Shown here one piece after another: positions 1 to 12,404 of a DNA stretch of 64,000 nt. A program made the position numbers and the translations under genes. Numbering within the stretch: the stretch's first letter is position 1; each line of letters begins with the position of its first letter. The DNA is from Lentinus brumalis. Its lineage: Eukaryota; Basidiomycota; Agaricomycetes; Polyporales; Polyporaceae. The notes beneath the pieces are model-generated. The model had not been told where the DNA came from, did not search any database, and was given only the letters and a program-made list of their open reading frames with translations. The stretch is taken from NCBI GenBank assembly GCA_001792895.1, contig MARA01000007.1, forward strand, positions 992,001 to 1,056,000. The letters run 5' to 3'.

Positions 1-3000
1 CCGCCTGATCGACAGACTCCTGCAAGGACCGAGCCTTCGTGTTGGGTACTTGACCTGTGACATTGGTGATCTTGTCCTGGTTATAGCAGGTCCGCATGCG
101 GAGGGAATGGCGTAGAGACTCCAGCGCGTCACAGGCGTCGGCGTACTGGAGTTGGTCTTCCATGTCTGGCAACTTCGTGTGGCTGCCACAGACCTCGAGA
201 CGCCTGTCGGTGGGCACGTCGGAAGGCAGGACGACGGCGAATGAGTCCACGTCCAGAATGGTCAAGCCCACGGGAGGAGACAAGGGATCGAGGAGACGAG
301 GCATGTAGACCGCCTGCAATTGCACGAACTTGCGGAGCTTCCCCAGAAGAGCGGCGAGACGCTTCTGCAAGTTAATACGGAGCATAGCACTGTCGGACTG
401 CTCTGTCTCCTTGCGCTGCAGCGCAAGGCTACGCCTACAAATGTACGTCAGCTACGCCTGTGAAAAATCGTGGACTTCGACATACTGAGCTGCGCGGATG
501 TCAAGACCAAGGACTATGAACGCGCTTGGACCCGTCTCAAGGCTTGCCGCCGTGTCGTTGACCGAAGCGAGGTTCTCCTCAGCGAGGAGGCGCAGACGCA
601 CCTCCGTGCGAGTGACATCTGAGGACAGTCGTCAGTGGCAAACGACTAGCATGAGGTGAGGGAGACGTACCGCGAGTCTGAATGGTGAATGGACTTGGAC
701 AACCCCGGCGATCATGCTCCCATGCGAGCACCATCTCCTCCCACTGCTGGACGTCGTTGGGGCGTTCCCTGCGCAGTTTCGCATCAAAGGCCAGAAATTC
801 ATTCCTGTGCACAGTCGCCTCGGGGAGGGCCTCGACCATGAGCCTCAGCAACTGTTCTCCTAGAGGTTGTCAGAGTTAGCAATACGAACTAGAGCGCGTA
901 TGAGTATTCTCACCAAATTTTACGGTCTTGCGCCAATTGTTGAAGGCACAGAGATCGTCCAAGGTCTCCTTCCGAGCACCGGGTCCCATCTCTTTGAGGC
1001 TGGACGCGGAGGGATTCAAGAAGGACCAGAGTCGTTCAACGTGTTCGCCGTCGAACCTTGCTGCGTGCGGGACGTAGTTCGGCGAGAACATCCCTTGACA
1101 TTCCGGCTTGTGGGCGCTGACGTGAAACTTGGGCACCACGAACACCCAAGCATCGCGTGGCAGGTCTAGGCTGATCAGCTCTGGAAACTCCTGGGCACGG
1201 ACGAAGAAGCCTTTCTCGTGCTCGCAGCCTACGTCATAGGAGTTCATGATCCTACGCACACCGGTGCCTTTGACAGCTGACGCGAGGACGTAGTCGATGT
1301 TCGCCCAGCTGCGGACGTCTATCAGCCTGTCTTCCTTAACATAACATACTGTGTACGTACCGTTCGCCTTTCTGCATATCGCCCATACCCTTTCCAAGGA
1401 ACAGCTCGTGACGACAGCTGACTGAGATAACCCCCGTCGCTCGGAGACCTTTCGCGTTCCGGGTCAACGCGTTGAGGAGAGCGGCGAACCCGGAACATGT
1501 GCGGATCTACATTGCGGTCAGCAGAAGGCATGTCCATATAAGTGATACAACGTACATCCTCTTGCGTCGCAAATTGTACGACGTACTCCCCATAAGGTAC
1601 CTCGTCAACACAATACGCCAACCCAGGCCCAAGCCAAGGATCTTCGTGGCTGCCAGTGCGAAGGCGATTCTTCAGCCTGAAATTTGCGTCCTGAGAGATC
1701 ATGAGTTGATATAACCAGCTACTCACGACGTGGCATCAGTATACCGACTTGTCAGGCAAGTGAAAAGTGCTTACGCGTCCTCGACTGCGGCGTCCTCCCA
1801 GCCAGGTGGAAGGTTGACTCCAGGCTTAGGGCACGCACGACATTCCACTGCCAGACCCCCTTGGGGAGTACCGCCTATACCCGTGCAGTCGTGACCGCGA
1901 CCCGCTCTTTTGGCCAAGAGGATGTGCCGCCATTGGCGGACCATCAGTGTCATTGCCTGCGCTCGGTCCTAAAGATATATCAGCCGTCAATGGATTGCTA
2001 GTAATATCAACAACATAGACGCCTACCGGGATATCCTCCAGGCCGGTGTTGTCGGTGGCGATCTCCAGGGACCTGTAGAAGTCGTAGATTGCGATGTTGC
2101 CTTGAAGATTCAGCAGATGGAATTGGCGAAGGACGTGGAATGTCGCGCACGTCCTAGGCTCCAGCGCTGTCGCCGGCCACCACGACATACGAAGGAAGGC
2201 CGTTCGTCGCTCTTCAGGACCGCAGGAGCAGAAACGGACATTGACGAGGTGCAGCCCATTCGTGTGGATGACGGTGATTAGGGTCAAGCCTTCGTCGCCT
2301 GGGCGAGACGTCAAGCACATGCTGCCGTCCTGATGGGCGGGCTGGATGGACTGGCCGAGCTGTCGCAGTGACACCTTCTTGAAAAATGTCCCCTCCCATT
2401 CCTGGCGGAGCATAGCATCGAATTAGCCTTCAAGATATTACACTGATACAAGAACATATCTCACCTGAATGCGGTGAAGAGGAAGCCTGCAGTGGGCTGC
2501 GAGCATGCACGCATTGCATAGCATCTCACCGCCAGCACAGTCCAAGCAGCGCAGGGTGGGCGTACCCTCGCTGCAGCGAGCGCAAGTCGACGAGTTGCGC
2601 GCGAGGCCACGTCCCTCGTGTCGCAGAGCCTCTTCAAGGTACTCGCCACGGAACGGAATCCAAGCGCGAAGTGGTTCATCCTACAAGCGTAGTTCAGCTA
2701 CTGGAGGTGACAGCTTAGCATCGAACTTACCGAAGCGGGGTAACGCTTCGCGCGTGGCTTGGCTATCACCGTGACGCCCTCCACGCCCTCTATGACCTCC
2801 GGGATAGGAGCGACCGGGTTGGCGTTGTTGTCCAAGGCTTGCTGAAGGTCTTCTGCGGGGAAGGCGGCCTGGGCATGGATCTCGGACGGGCCGAGGTGCT
2901 GATCGTGAATATGTTGGCTGGCGACGTTGAGACGTCGTCCATCGGCCGAGAGAGAGAGGATGTGGGCGGAGGCGGTGGGAGGTTCATAAAACCCACCCTG

Positions 3001-3048
3001 CTGGCGACCTTTCTTGGCTTTCTTGCCGGGACGAGATGCCGCGGACAT
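1..3048 (-). CDS. KDZ-family transposase with CxC2 cysteine cluster, 3' end off the window
   Basis: DDE-type transposase of the Kyakuja-Dileera-Zisupton superfamily. The first exon starts at the ATG at 3048 with a basic N-terminus (GKKAKKGRQ) and ends at 2731. The second (2680-2465) carries CxxC pairs (CARCSEG, CLDC, CNAC) and a histidine. The next (about 2415-1975) has the family signature HTNGLHLVNVRFCSCG and later TDNTG, which is the KDZ-associated CxC2 domain. All three catalytic acidic residues are visible: Asp in DANFRLKN (codon 1688-1690), Asp in YDVGCEHEKGF (1233-1235) and Glu in GEHVERLWSFLN (1035-1037). Helical C-terminal sequence continues to base 1. The catalytic core has no frame break once introns such as the one ending in the TAG before the RTCSGF segment are removed. 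It would cut and paste its own element in the nucleus. Element ends were not found. Exact C-terminal splicing is uncertain. Confidence 0.85.
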
Positions 3049-3263
3049 GCTGAGCAGTGGAGTATTCGTATCGAAGGGAAGAGGGATCTGGGGGATGAAG
3101 GGGAGCAGGGATGGACCATTATATAGTACGTAGTCAGGAACGGGACGGACTATGTTCGAAGGTTCACCGGGGCCTCATGTCATGTACAGCGCGCTTCGCA
3201 GAGCAGCGCCAGACGAGTGAGTGGGGGGAAGGGCGACATGGACATGGGACCACTACCCGTGCA

Positions 3264-4823
3264 CTAGGGTTCAGGAAGATCAGGGAATGATGGATTGGGT
3301 GCTGCCGCCTCGCGAAGATCCTCCAGCAGCTGGTCCCAGCGAGAGAAGTACTTGACAGAGGCCAACGTCTTCTCATCCAACTCAGCGTCGAAGATCGCCC
3401 TGCCCTGGGGGTCACGCTGACCGAACTCCTTCAGGCTTTGGAAGCCTGCGTCGACCCATCGCAAAAGGCCTCCAGCGCAGTACTGGGTGAAGGCTTGACG
3501 CATCTCACCAGGCCGGATGGCGACGTTGGCATGCCGGGCGACTCCAGAAGGAATGAAGCAGCTCGCCCCTGGAGGGAACTCCACGGCGAGACGCAGATCC
3601 AATAGAATGATGTGACCTCCTTGGGTGGGATCGTAACGACCGAGGGCGGCGATATGGCACCAGTTCACAGGATCGTTCGCAAAGTCCGTGTGTTCGAAGC
3701 ACACGGAGTTTGGACCGAAGTTGAAGTGGGCGGCAGGGTAGATGCTGTTGTCGAAGTTCAGTTTGAGGGTGGGGTATCGCTCGTACAACAAGCGCAACCT
3801 TCTCTTCATCTTCAGGTGGACCCGCGGCGCGTAGGTTGCCAACATAACTGCGTGGATATGAGACGACTCCAGGGTGTCGGACGGGACTGCAACACGTACC
3901 ATTCCCAAATCCAGCAATGCGACGTATCGCCGGGTGTTTGCAAAGACGCTCCAGAATGCGCGCATTACGAACGGTGTTCTTGATGGGGCCTGGTCGCTGG
4001 TCGGACCTCAACACCGAAGAAGCCGCGCGAACAAGCAAGAGCACGCACCAGCGACCCTCCCCAAAGGACGAGCCTATACCTTGGGTAGGATAGTTTCCCG
4101 GGCGTGCATGAGTCGGGATGCCGTGAAAGTACATTGCGTACGAGCCTTGGACATCGCTTCGCTGGCATCGAGCGCCACTTGGTCCCAGTCATCCGCATCT
4201 TCAGGTCTTCCAGCAAACAGAGCGATGATACGTCCTTCCTTGTCAACAATTACAAACCTCCGCCTACAATAGGGAATGAGACGGCATTGGACACGCGTGA
4301 TACTATAAGCGACTCACCGTCCATCCCACTTCTCGACCTTGAATCCCTGTGCCTTCACCCTCTCCAGCGTCCAATAACCTTTCTCTATCCCATCCTGCCT
4401 GATGCCGACGTACGCGCCCCGAGCGATAGGGAACGAGCTTGCTGCCATCGACGACTTCAGCATGCCGGTGCCGGCGACATGTCCACTGGTTGAAGACTTC
4501 AGTTTGCGATCGAACGGGTTGGCAGATTTCTTTCGGGCCGTGCGGCGGCGAAGCTGTTTCCCGGCCTGCGCTCGGGTACGGCCAGGATGTTCGGCTAGGG
4601 GAGCAGCACGAGGTCCACCTCGCGTCGGTCCCACTGCTGCACGTTCAGGATCAATGACTGGCAATGATTCTTCGACTTGAGGCAGGTGCGGTGACGAGAA
4701 CGATCGTGGGGAAGGGGGTGGCGAATGAGACGGAGTCGACAAGGGCGTGAGAGGCTCCAGCTCCCACTGGTCTAAGAGAAGGTCGGGGTTGTCATAGATG
4801 GCTTGTAGGGAATGCTGCAACAT
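3264..4823 (-). CDS. TET/JBP-family 2-oxoglutarate/Fe(II) dioxygenase (candidate 5-methylcytosine oxidase)
   Basis: Three exons (4823-4318, 4263-4080, 3989-3264) join in frame to about 471 aa. The N-terminal third is Pro/Ser-rich and basic (RRRTARKKS), suggesting a nuclear, DNA-binding tail. The C-terminal half holds the double-stranded beta-helix core. The HxD pair is in FEHTDFANDP (about residues 330/332), the distal iron His in SGVARHANV (about 383), and a 2-oxoglutarate-binding Arg candidate in GEMRQAFTQY, followed by AGGLLRWVDAGFQ, all typical of the fungal TET/JBP clade. Known family role: oxidation of 5-methylcytosine in DNA. Activity here is inferred. It lies 215 bp upstream of, and on the same strand as, a KDZ transposase. 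Lineage-expanded fungal TET/JBP genes are known to travel with KDZ elements. The upstream region is rich in ACGCGT. Start chosen as the first ATG of the long open exon; an upstream exon is possible. Confidence 0.8.
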
Positions 4824-5517
4824 AGACTGTGCGTTGGTAGTGGTGCGAAGAGCCGCTACTGGAGTGGACTGAGATGGGACGTATATGGTGGAACTCTGGC
4901 AGAACTAGTGAGCAATCGAAACTTGCGGGACGAGGGGGAAGCGAAACGCGTCTCACGTGACCGGCTTAACGCGTCGTCGGCTACGAGCACGACCCATCTC
5001 ACTCAGCGCAGTCTCGATGGAGTCACAACATGTCGCGACAGAGCCACCTTGACGCGTGAGACGTGTCGGGCATTCACGTCGGGGTCGTGAAGACTCGACG
5101 CGCCCAAGCGTATCGAGTGGAGTACTCGACGGCGCAGCCAGAGGCAGTAGGGCGTTGTGCAACGATGCAGTAACATGCGAGGGCTGCGAAGGTACTCTGC
5201 CCCCATGGGGGATGGCTGGACGCGTCGGAGAGGAGGATTGACGCGTCAGGCAGCAGGATTGACGCGTCGGAGAGGAGGGTTGACGCGTCGGAGAGGAGGG
5301 TTGACGCGTCGGACGCGATGTTGGACGCGTCTGGATGGAAGGGAGAGGGTATAAGAGACACTCACCATTTCAGGTTCCATGGCGTCCTCGGCGCGCATAG
5401 CTAACGGCGAGGAGAGTAAGTGAGACAGAGGTTCTGAGTAGCCAGACAGGACACGACGTCCAGTGCGTGCAAGGCAGCCGACGTAGGGCCATAGATTGAC
5501 CCAGCGAGCAGCTCCTC
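4824..5517. promoter_or_regulatory. Upstream region of the TET/JBP gene with clustered ACGCGT sites
   Basis: About nine ACGCGT hexamers lie between 4944 and 5330, several embedded in the palindrome GACGCGTC. ACGCGT is the MluI cell-cycle box recognised by fungal MBF-type (APSES) factors; binding here is only inference. Four copies sit in a short tandem repeat of about 21 bp at 5232-5315. No convincing gene was seen. Confidence 0.4.
5232..5315. repeat. 21-bp tandem repeat, four copies, each with GACGCGTC
   Basis: The unit reads approximately TTGACGCGTCGGAGAGGAGG, with one variant copy (CAGGCAGCAGG). The last copy runs into two more GACGCGTC-like sites. Confidence 0.8.
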
Positions 5518-6037
5518 TCACAAGCACGGAGCTCGAGTCATGGAGGCGGACGAGAAGAGAAGATATCTGCTTACGTGGGAATTGAGCAATTTATAGGACT
5601 GCCTGAGGGCGTGATGGAGGAGAGAGCAGGAGAGCGAGTGAGATTTCGGGGTAAACGCGACGCGATTGATTACTTGCCTTACATGGTCTAGTTTCACGCT
5701 TAGCGTGTCCTTCGCCGCCTCTGGAGTCTGGAGTCTGAAGTGATCTTGCGGGTCATCTAGAACTAGAGCGAGAGTCATCTAGAAGGCGTTCTCGAGAGCA
5801 GCAGCGCGTATGTACGAGGGCTTGGGCGAAGATGCAAGAAGGAAGGAGGACGCATGCACACGTCTCGCTCGGAGAAGTCCGGCGGCTGGGAGACTCGGGT
5901 CAGGCGAGCCAATCAGCAGGCAGGTAGCTGTCTGTCAGTACGCGCCCGCCACTCTTGACATATCTCTGGAACAACAACATAAGGACCTATAGCAGTTCAG
6001 CGTGGCTCTGGCAGTCCAGAAGGGCGCTGAACGAGTA
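5518..6037. other. Intergenic stretch, no firm gene
   Basis: A short open stretch on the minus strand (5518-5778, beginning MTLALVLDDPQDHF) has no recognisable domain and no clear splice partners. It is left unannotated as a gene. Confidence 0.4.
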
Positions 6038-6813
6038 CTATTCCTCCCCTGACTCGACCTCAACTGGCAGCTCCTCGATCCTGCGTTTGTTTTCTTTGAT
6101 CAGCTTCTGCAACGGAGTTGCGCCGGTAAGTCGAGCCTCGATGAATGTGTCCCGCCCCTGTCTCCTGAGCTCCAGGTCCTCCGCCAGCATAATCGTCCTT
6201 CTAGCACCCCAGCACATCGCAACTTCCCATATCTCCGCTTCCATTCCTGCCAGAACGGTACGTGTCTCCATCTGCATCCAGCCGCGGATCCGTGCTTTCA
6301 GCTCGGCCTCGGCGAGCTCGATAACGTCCTCCGTACTGCTCACCAGCCACTCGGTGCGACGAGCATCTGCGGCTTCAATGGCCCACGTAAATTGCAATGT
6401 ATGGAGCTTCACCCTGAGGGGATCTTTGCTTCCTCGGCATTCGAGCGAGCGTAGAGAACGACTGTCGGGCAAGCGGAATGTAAATGGGGCCTTCTGCAGA
6501 CCCAAAGCGGGGCCAGTGGCATCGCGAAACGCCCCTGACATGCAGAAAGGATGGGTCGCATATGCGCGCATTGCGGCTGGTATGTCGATCGTGCCCGCAA
6601 GTGCTTCCTGGGCATGTACGGCACGTTCTTGGGCCCTCAATTGCGCAGCCGCTCGTGTGGACTTGCCTCTGGCGGGTAGGAGAATGACATCAGGATTTGC
6701 AGGCGGCGTCTAACTCGGGGAACCTACAGGTCAGACTGGGCATATCGGGCTTTCTGCTCACGCCTGGCAGCCTGGCGGTCGGCCTGCGTGAGGTACTTGG
6801 CGCGTCGTCCCAT
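6038..6813 (-). CDS. Unknown protein, lineage-specific family with MGRRAKYLT N-terminus
   Basis: Two exons (6813-6728 and 6668-6038), joined across a 59-nt GT-AG intron, give 238 aa in frame. The N-terminus is strongly basic (MGRRAKYLTQADRQAARREQ), resembling the start of many unknown basidiomycete proteins found among transposon-rich DNA. The rest is Arg/Glu/Ala-rich and probably helical (for example ELRRQGRDTFIEARL), ending in an acidic EVESGEE tail. No enzyme motif, signal peptide or membrane segment is visible. Function unknown; a nucleic-acid-binding role would be a guess from charge alone. It is on the same strand as the TET/JBP and KDZ genes downstream. Confidence 0.6.
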
Positions 6814-7287
6814 GGTGGGCGTGTACAAGGGCTCTGGAGGGCAGGGTCTCAACGCTGTCCTTATCTATCTACTACTTGAATACACGCAGTGCAACCAGGA
6901 TATGGTGGGCCAAGCGGCATAATCCAGTCATTGAGCTCATCAAATGTACCCCAGTGTGGAGACGTAAGTGCATTGAGCGCGTATTATTTTAATAGCCAGC
7001 GACTAGTAACTTGTGGATCACGATACTGCTGTATGTTATATCATTCCATATACTATGGCACCCTGGCATTCGATATGAGCGCGACATGTACAGAGAACGA
7101 CATACACAGAGAGACAACATGGACAACGATACGCGCTCGCAGGACGGTACACGCCGAAACGACGTCACAAGAAATTCACCACTATGTACATGTACGCAAG
7201 GACGCTTCTGATGAGGCGACTATAACGAGCGGTGACGCGGGTCAGAAGGGGTCTCGATCAAGAACCGACGACTGTCGACGCATCAGA
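6814..7287. other. Intergenic stretch, nothing recognised
   Basis: Comparatively AT-richer sequence (about 6950-7200) between two minus-strand genes, with no supported gene, repeat or RNA. Confidence 0.5.
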
Positions 7288-8623
7288 GGGGGGCGTTCAC
7301 AATACCCGAACGCGGCCAACCGTCAATGCATCTCGAAAGCCGTCCAGAGCCTCCCGGAACGTTGCGTAATACGCTACATTACCGGAGCCCGTCTCGGGCA
7401 GCCACAGCTCTGCAACGCTGCGCCGCTAAAGCATGAGTGACCTGAAAATTTTCGAATGAGCGAAACGTGCTTACCTATCTGGAAAGAGCCAAGGCACCTT
7501 ACCACACAGAACGGCCACGTACCCCCCTTGGTCGGGTCGGATCGCCCCACGAGAGCCGCCTGCTTGGAAGGATCGGAAAGTCCGCGGGAGGGCGATGTCC
7601 CCAACAGGGTCGCCGCACGCCGAAATCGGAGGTGCGAGGACCGGTAGGTCGCGAGGCATGGCGCGTGCTGATGAGACGCACGAGAACCCAGACTCCCATG
7701 ACAACGTTGACGACGGTGACGGCGGGGGGTCGCGGCCGTAATGCTCAGCCTGGAGGGGTGTCGTGACGATGCACGGGGAAGAGTGGAAGTAGGTGTTCGA
7801 GTAGTCGTGGGCGGGCTTGCGACCGGGGAGGAAAGTCTGCCACCACTCACCCACATCTTCGGCGTCCAGAACCTCGTCGGGCACATCCGACATGGTGCAA
7901 GGAGGTACGGGGCCAAGCATAGGGTAGTCCCGCTTCGGAATGTAGAGGGGCTTCAGTGGCGAGCACGCGAATGCCTCAATCCACTCATCTGTCGTTGTTG
8001 CGCCTACGACGGACTCCGGGATCTGGTATATGATTCCTCCAATCATATGCGCTTGAGCGAAGCGGAGGGAGGCCTCCAGGAAGCTCGAGCACTTCTGAAA
8101 CAGGCTGCCGGGAACGCCGATCACCGCTGGTGCCACCTCATTCCTAAGCACTTGTCAGGTAAACGTCTGCGCGATGTATAGGACGAACATACCAATCAGA
8201 GAGAACAGCCGAACCGATAAGGCTTCGGAAGAGAACGTAATGCGGGCCCTTCGCCAAGGAGGCATCGTGGTCCAACTGGAACTTGCTGGTGTAGAACTTA
8301 GCGCCATACGAACCCTCGAACCTATGTCAGAGACCTTGTGTGAGTCGGAGCCATGGCGTGAGCAGGAGTACAACATACCAGTTCTTCATCAGGAGCGGTT
8401 CGAGCTCCTGAATGACCTGGAGCATCTTGCGATCTTTACCGCTCACTGGGGCGCCGATCGGCCCAATGCATACCTTTCCCGTGTCGGCTGAAGAACGATG
8501 CATGCATGAGCAAGAGAACGCGTTCAACGGAGAAGAACAACGTACCGTAGTGACGGGCTTGCTCCATTGCCGGCGACAGCGGGCGACGAAAAACTCGCTC
8601 TCGCTCTGCTTGCGAGCCGACAT
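7288..8623 (-). CDS. Unknown multi-exon protein
   Basis: Several blocks of clearly coding sequence are separated by short introns. They are: the N-terminal exon at 8623 (MSARKQSESEFFVARCRRQW); a middle block near 8370-8500 (IGAPVSGKDRKMLQVIQEL); a block near 8200-8330 (YGAKFYTSKFQLDHDASLAK); a long exon from about 8151 (PAVIGVPGSLFQKC, then IYQIPESVVG); and a final exon ending with the stop at 7288-7290 (ELWLPETGSGNVAYYATFRE). Good donors (GTATGT, GTGCGT) and acceptors separate the blocks, but exact joins between 7480 and 7780 are unresolved because three frames stay open. No known domain was recognised. The hydrophobic stretch VVNVVMGVWVLV near 7700 might be a membrane segment if that frame is used. 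Function unknown. Confidence 0.45.
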
Positions 8624-9044
8624 GTGCGGAGCCCCACGGGTGCATGGTGCAAAGAGGAAAGGAAGGAGTCTGGTGGAAATGACGGGGAGAAGGGCGACGA
8701 GGGCGACGACGAGCACTGAGCACAAGGAGGCGGGATCAGAGAGACTGGGGCGAACCTGCAGCATTAAGTACACGTACCTTCGGACGAACCCGACCCCATT
8801 GTGCAGGATTGGAGGTTTCAAGCCTCACCCTGGAACTACCGCGGCGTTTGAGCGCACAATAGGCGAGGATAAGGCCGGGCTGCAAGGCGTCGAGGATGGC
8901 AAAGGGATGTCAGTGTCGGTCTGATGAGCGCCTACACCCTCTCAATTGGGCGTCTACAACCTGTATATGGACCAAGAACCCGACCATGCGGCGGTCACGC
9001 GCCCCCCACGCTGCTCGAGCTTATCGCCTTCCCTCCCCTTCGAG
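8624..9044. other. Divergent intergenic region between two unknown genes
   Basis: This 421-bp stretch separates the ATG at 8623 (minus) from the ATG at 9045 (plus) and probably acts as a shared promoter region. The minus-strand side has pyrimidine runs just before the start (CTTCCTTTCCTC), common in fungal promoters and leaders. Confidence 0.4.
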
Positions 9045-11878
9045 ATGTCTACGAACGCTATTACTCAGACCGTCCCTCTGAAGAAGAAGGTCAAGTCGCC
9101 GAACGAGGACCCCACCGAGGGTGATGGACGTCGCTGGGTGACCGGAGTCAAGTTCGAATTTCTGACGGGCCGCTTACCTCTGTGGCATGACGCTCGCGAT
9201 TTCGGCGAGATGTCGAACTTCTACTCCCGTGTTACCCTGTTATTCGTGCGCTTCTTCACCTGGGAGCACGCTCTTGATCCCGACGGCAATGGTCCTGCTG
9301 AAGAGCCCTCCGAGGACAACCTCAACGAGGAGCTCAACGTAACCGGACTCGAGCCCGACGAGGTCGCGCGTCGTAACGCCGTCTACATTGAGCTCAGAAG
9401 CGTGCGTCTTCGTCTTCTTCGCATCGTCTTCCGTCCACGCTGACACTCTCGGCAGAAAATCCAGCGATGGTTCCGCTACCACGGCACCAAGGCTCTGAAG
9501 TCGAAAGGCGCAGACCCTCTCGCCAAGATCCTGAAGGCGTTCAAAACTCAGGACAAACCACCTCGTCGTATGCAAACCCTCCAGTTCTATTCTAAACTCT
9601 ACTACGATACCCGCATCAAGGCGACCGTGGACGCGGAGTGGCCGAAGATCGTGGCGCAGGCCGGTGCGAAGGGTGCTCCACCACCGAAGCGCCTCAAGCA
9701 CCAGAACACTGTGGTCGCCAGGAAGTTCGCCGCTGAGACCGCGGAGTTCCAGGTCGCGTTGAAGCGACAGCGCGACGCGGAGTTCGAAGAGGAGTACGCG
9801 GCATGGAAAGCCTGCTCACTCGACTCCATGGACGTGCCCAAGACTGCAGAGGAGTACGCTCTGTACGTTCGCGCCATGCCTTCAATCTTCCATCGCCTTG
9901 CTCACACTTCATCACCGTTCTGCTCACGCGTCACAGAGCGCTGGAAGAGGCTTCAGGCTGGATCCACCCCCTGGCAGAGTCGCTCTCAAAGCGCGTTGGA
10001 TTGAATGTCTCGATCCTCCTGACTGGGCCCATTGGCTCTAGCGGTGGCAGAATCGACGTCAAGGCGTGAGTACCTGTAGTCGCATTGTTCCCAACTTCAC
10101 TAACCCATCCTTAGCGTTCATGCGGGCGAGTCTTCTGGGTTAACTCCCAAGCTCTGGCCCGATTATGATGCGCGCGGGTACGAGGCGCTCCTGAAGTCGC
10201 TGATTGGGTTTGCGAAGGCGTGTTTTAGTAAGTACATGATTTCCTATGTCATTGACTGCTGTGCTTAATACCATTTGCTGCAGGTCAGCAAGAGTGCCGC
10301 GATCGAGCGCTCCCAGGCACCACCCCACCAGACGGCAACGGCGTCCCTGCGTCCTTCCCCTCCTCCTCAGTCATCACCGTCGCTCCAGGAGGAGTCAATG
10401 GAGACACCGTCGTTCGCACGGTGCCTCTGTGCATCCCGCAAGGCCCAGCGACGGCGTCTCCAACTGCGGAGAGCGCAGCGTCCTCCCCCGTTAGTGCCCC
10501 GCTCCCCCCACCTCCCGCTGCCGCGACGCACGGCAATATGGGCAGCCGATCGCCCTCGGAGATAGCCATGCCCGCGCCCCTTCGCATGGTTTCCCGTCTC
10601 TCATCTTCGACGGGGGCAGCGGGCGTCCCGCTCAATGCGGTGATGCCGGCATCTACACGCTCTACTGAACCGATCTACGGGCACCCTTCCATTCTCCGTG
10701 ACATGGCGTGTGCGAACGTGCCACCGACGCCGACTGTCTTAGAGACCACACCCACTGACCTGAACATGCCGACGTCCCCTCTTCCCCCAAACGACACGTC
10801 ACCCTCCGTGGCGTCATCCACGTCGCTCGACACCATGACCTCGGGCCTCGCCGCTCTCTCTGCCACACCTGTGTCGTCGAGCACGGGGACGAAGCGGTCT
10901 TTGCCACCCCCTTCGTCGTCGCCCACCGTGGAGTCATCTACGCCTCCTACTGAGGTGTCCGTCCTTCCTTCCTCATCACCGTCTCCGACTTTGGCGGAGA
11001 AAGTTGCCTCGCCGCGGCGTATGAGGGCCTCTCCAGCGCCCATGTCCATATCCGCTGGGCCTCGGACCTTCCGTGCCCCTGGGCCGCCAGCGTCGATCTC
11101 CGCTGGACCGGCCCTTGGCCGGTCCGCATCTTCTGGACGGTCTGTGTCGCTCTCCGCGGGATCGCTCTCCACTGGGCCAGGACCCGCCCCCTTCTCGAAG
11201 ATCAATGACCAGAACTGCCCCTCCAACATCGTCGACATCATCCAGTATCTCAAAGCACACCAGTGGGGCCCCATCTGGGACCACTGCATCGCGACCTGGG
11301 TCGAGATTGAGCGTTTTGCTCAGTTCAAGACTCGTGGCGCCCTTCAGAACCCCACCGAAGGTCGCCCCCTCGAGGTCGCCGCCTGGATGAAGCGCGCGCG
11401 TAAGCTCGTCGACTTCCCCATCAAGGACGTCGACAAGTTCGCTGCTGCCTGGCTCACCTGGTGGAAGAGCAACAAGCCTGTAGCTCAGGACACGGACAAT
11501 GTGCGCGCGAACTGGGATTGGGGGGTCCTCAACGTGTCCGGGCCAAACGGAATTCTCCTCTTCATGCTCTCGCTGGCGTGGTGGGGCGCGGTCGTTGAGC
11601 ATACTCAGGGGTACCAGGGCAAGTGGCTTCTGGCCGTCAGCGATGTTCGCCTGGTCCTCGACCGGGTCTTGTTGGCGGCGGCCAAAGGCTACCGCAACGA
11701 GGACGCCGATGAAGGCGATGCAGACTTGCAGGTGTCTGTCTCCAGGTGCGTACTTCGTAATTCTCGTCCTACCACATATCACTCATAGAACCAGTAGGAA
11801 GCGTCAGCATACTGCTGTGACGCCTGCGAAGGCAGTGCGAAGGTCACTTACAAGAAGCGCAAGACGACGAAGAGATAA
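9045..11878 (+). CDS. Unknown Agaricomycete-expanded protein with low-complexity middle
   Basis: Six exons: 9045-9401, 9456-9862, 9937-10065, 10115-10227, 10284-11745 and a last exon most simply 11836-11878 (stop TAA). Together they keep frame. The N-terminal block has the pattern WVTGVKFEFL then KIQRWFRYHGTKALKSKG and LQFYSKLYYDTRI, shared by a large family of unknown mushroom proteins. The centre is several hundred residues of Ser/Pro/Thr (for example LPPPSSSPTVESSTPPTEV). A folded region follows (DIIQYLKAHQWGPIWDHC, then WMKRARKL and LTWWKSNKP). The tail is basic (TYKKRKTTKR). Function unknown; basic ends suggest a nuclear protein. Oddity: other acceptors at 11789-11798 would instead read on into the Ser-coding CGT repeat that starts about 110 bp downstream, so the 3' end needs transcript evidence. 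Confidence 0.65.
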
Positions 11879-11989
11879 GTGGGCATCTTCGCCACTGGGC
11901 TCCAGTGTCAGAGCGGCTTCCTGCATGACTCTGCACCCCACAGCCCTGCACCGCCGTCGTTCACATCGCCGCCGTCGTCCACATCGTTG

Positions 11990-12021
11990 TCGTCACCCTC
12001 CCTCGTTGTCGTTGTCGTCAC

Positions 12022-12101
<80 letters not shown>

Positions 12102-12123
12102 TCACCCTCGTCGTCGTCATCAC

Positions 12124-12185
<62 letters not shown>

Positions 12186-12373
12186 TCACCCTCGTCGTCG
12201 TCATCACCCTCGTCGTCGTCATCACCCTCGTCGTCGTCATCACCCTCGTCGTCGTCATCACCCTCGTCGTCGTCATCACCCTCGTCGTCGTCATCACCCT
12301 CGTCGTCGTCATCACCCTCGTCGTCGTCATCACCCTCGTCGTCGTCATCACCCTCGTCGTTGTCGTTGTCGTT

Positions 12374-12404
<31 letters not shown>

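Noticed and set aside
12180..12355. Regular short repeats resembling a CRISPR array
   Set aside because: The repeats are directly adjacent with no unique spacers, and the sequence is eukaryotic.
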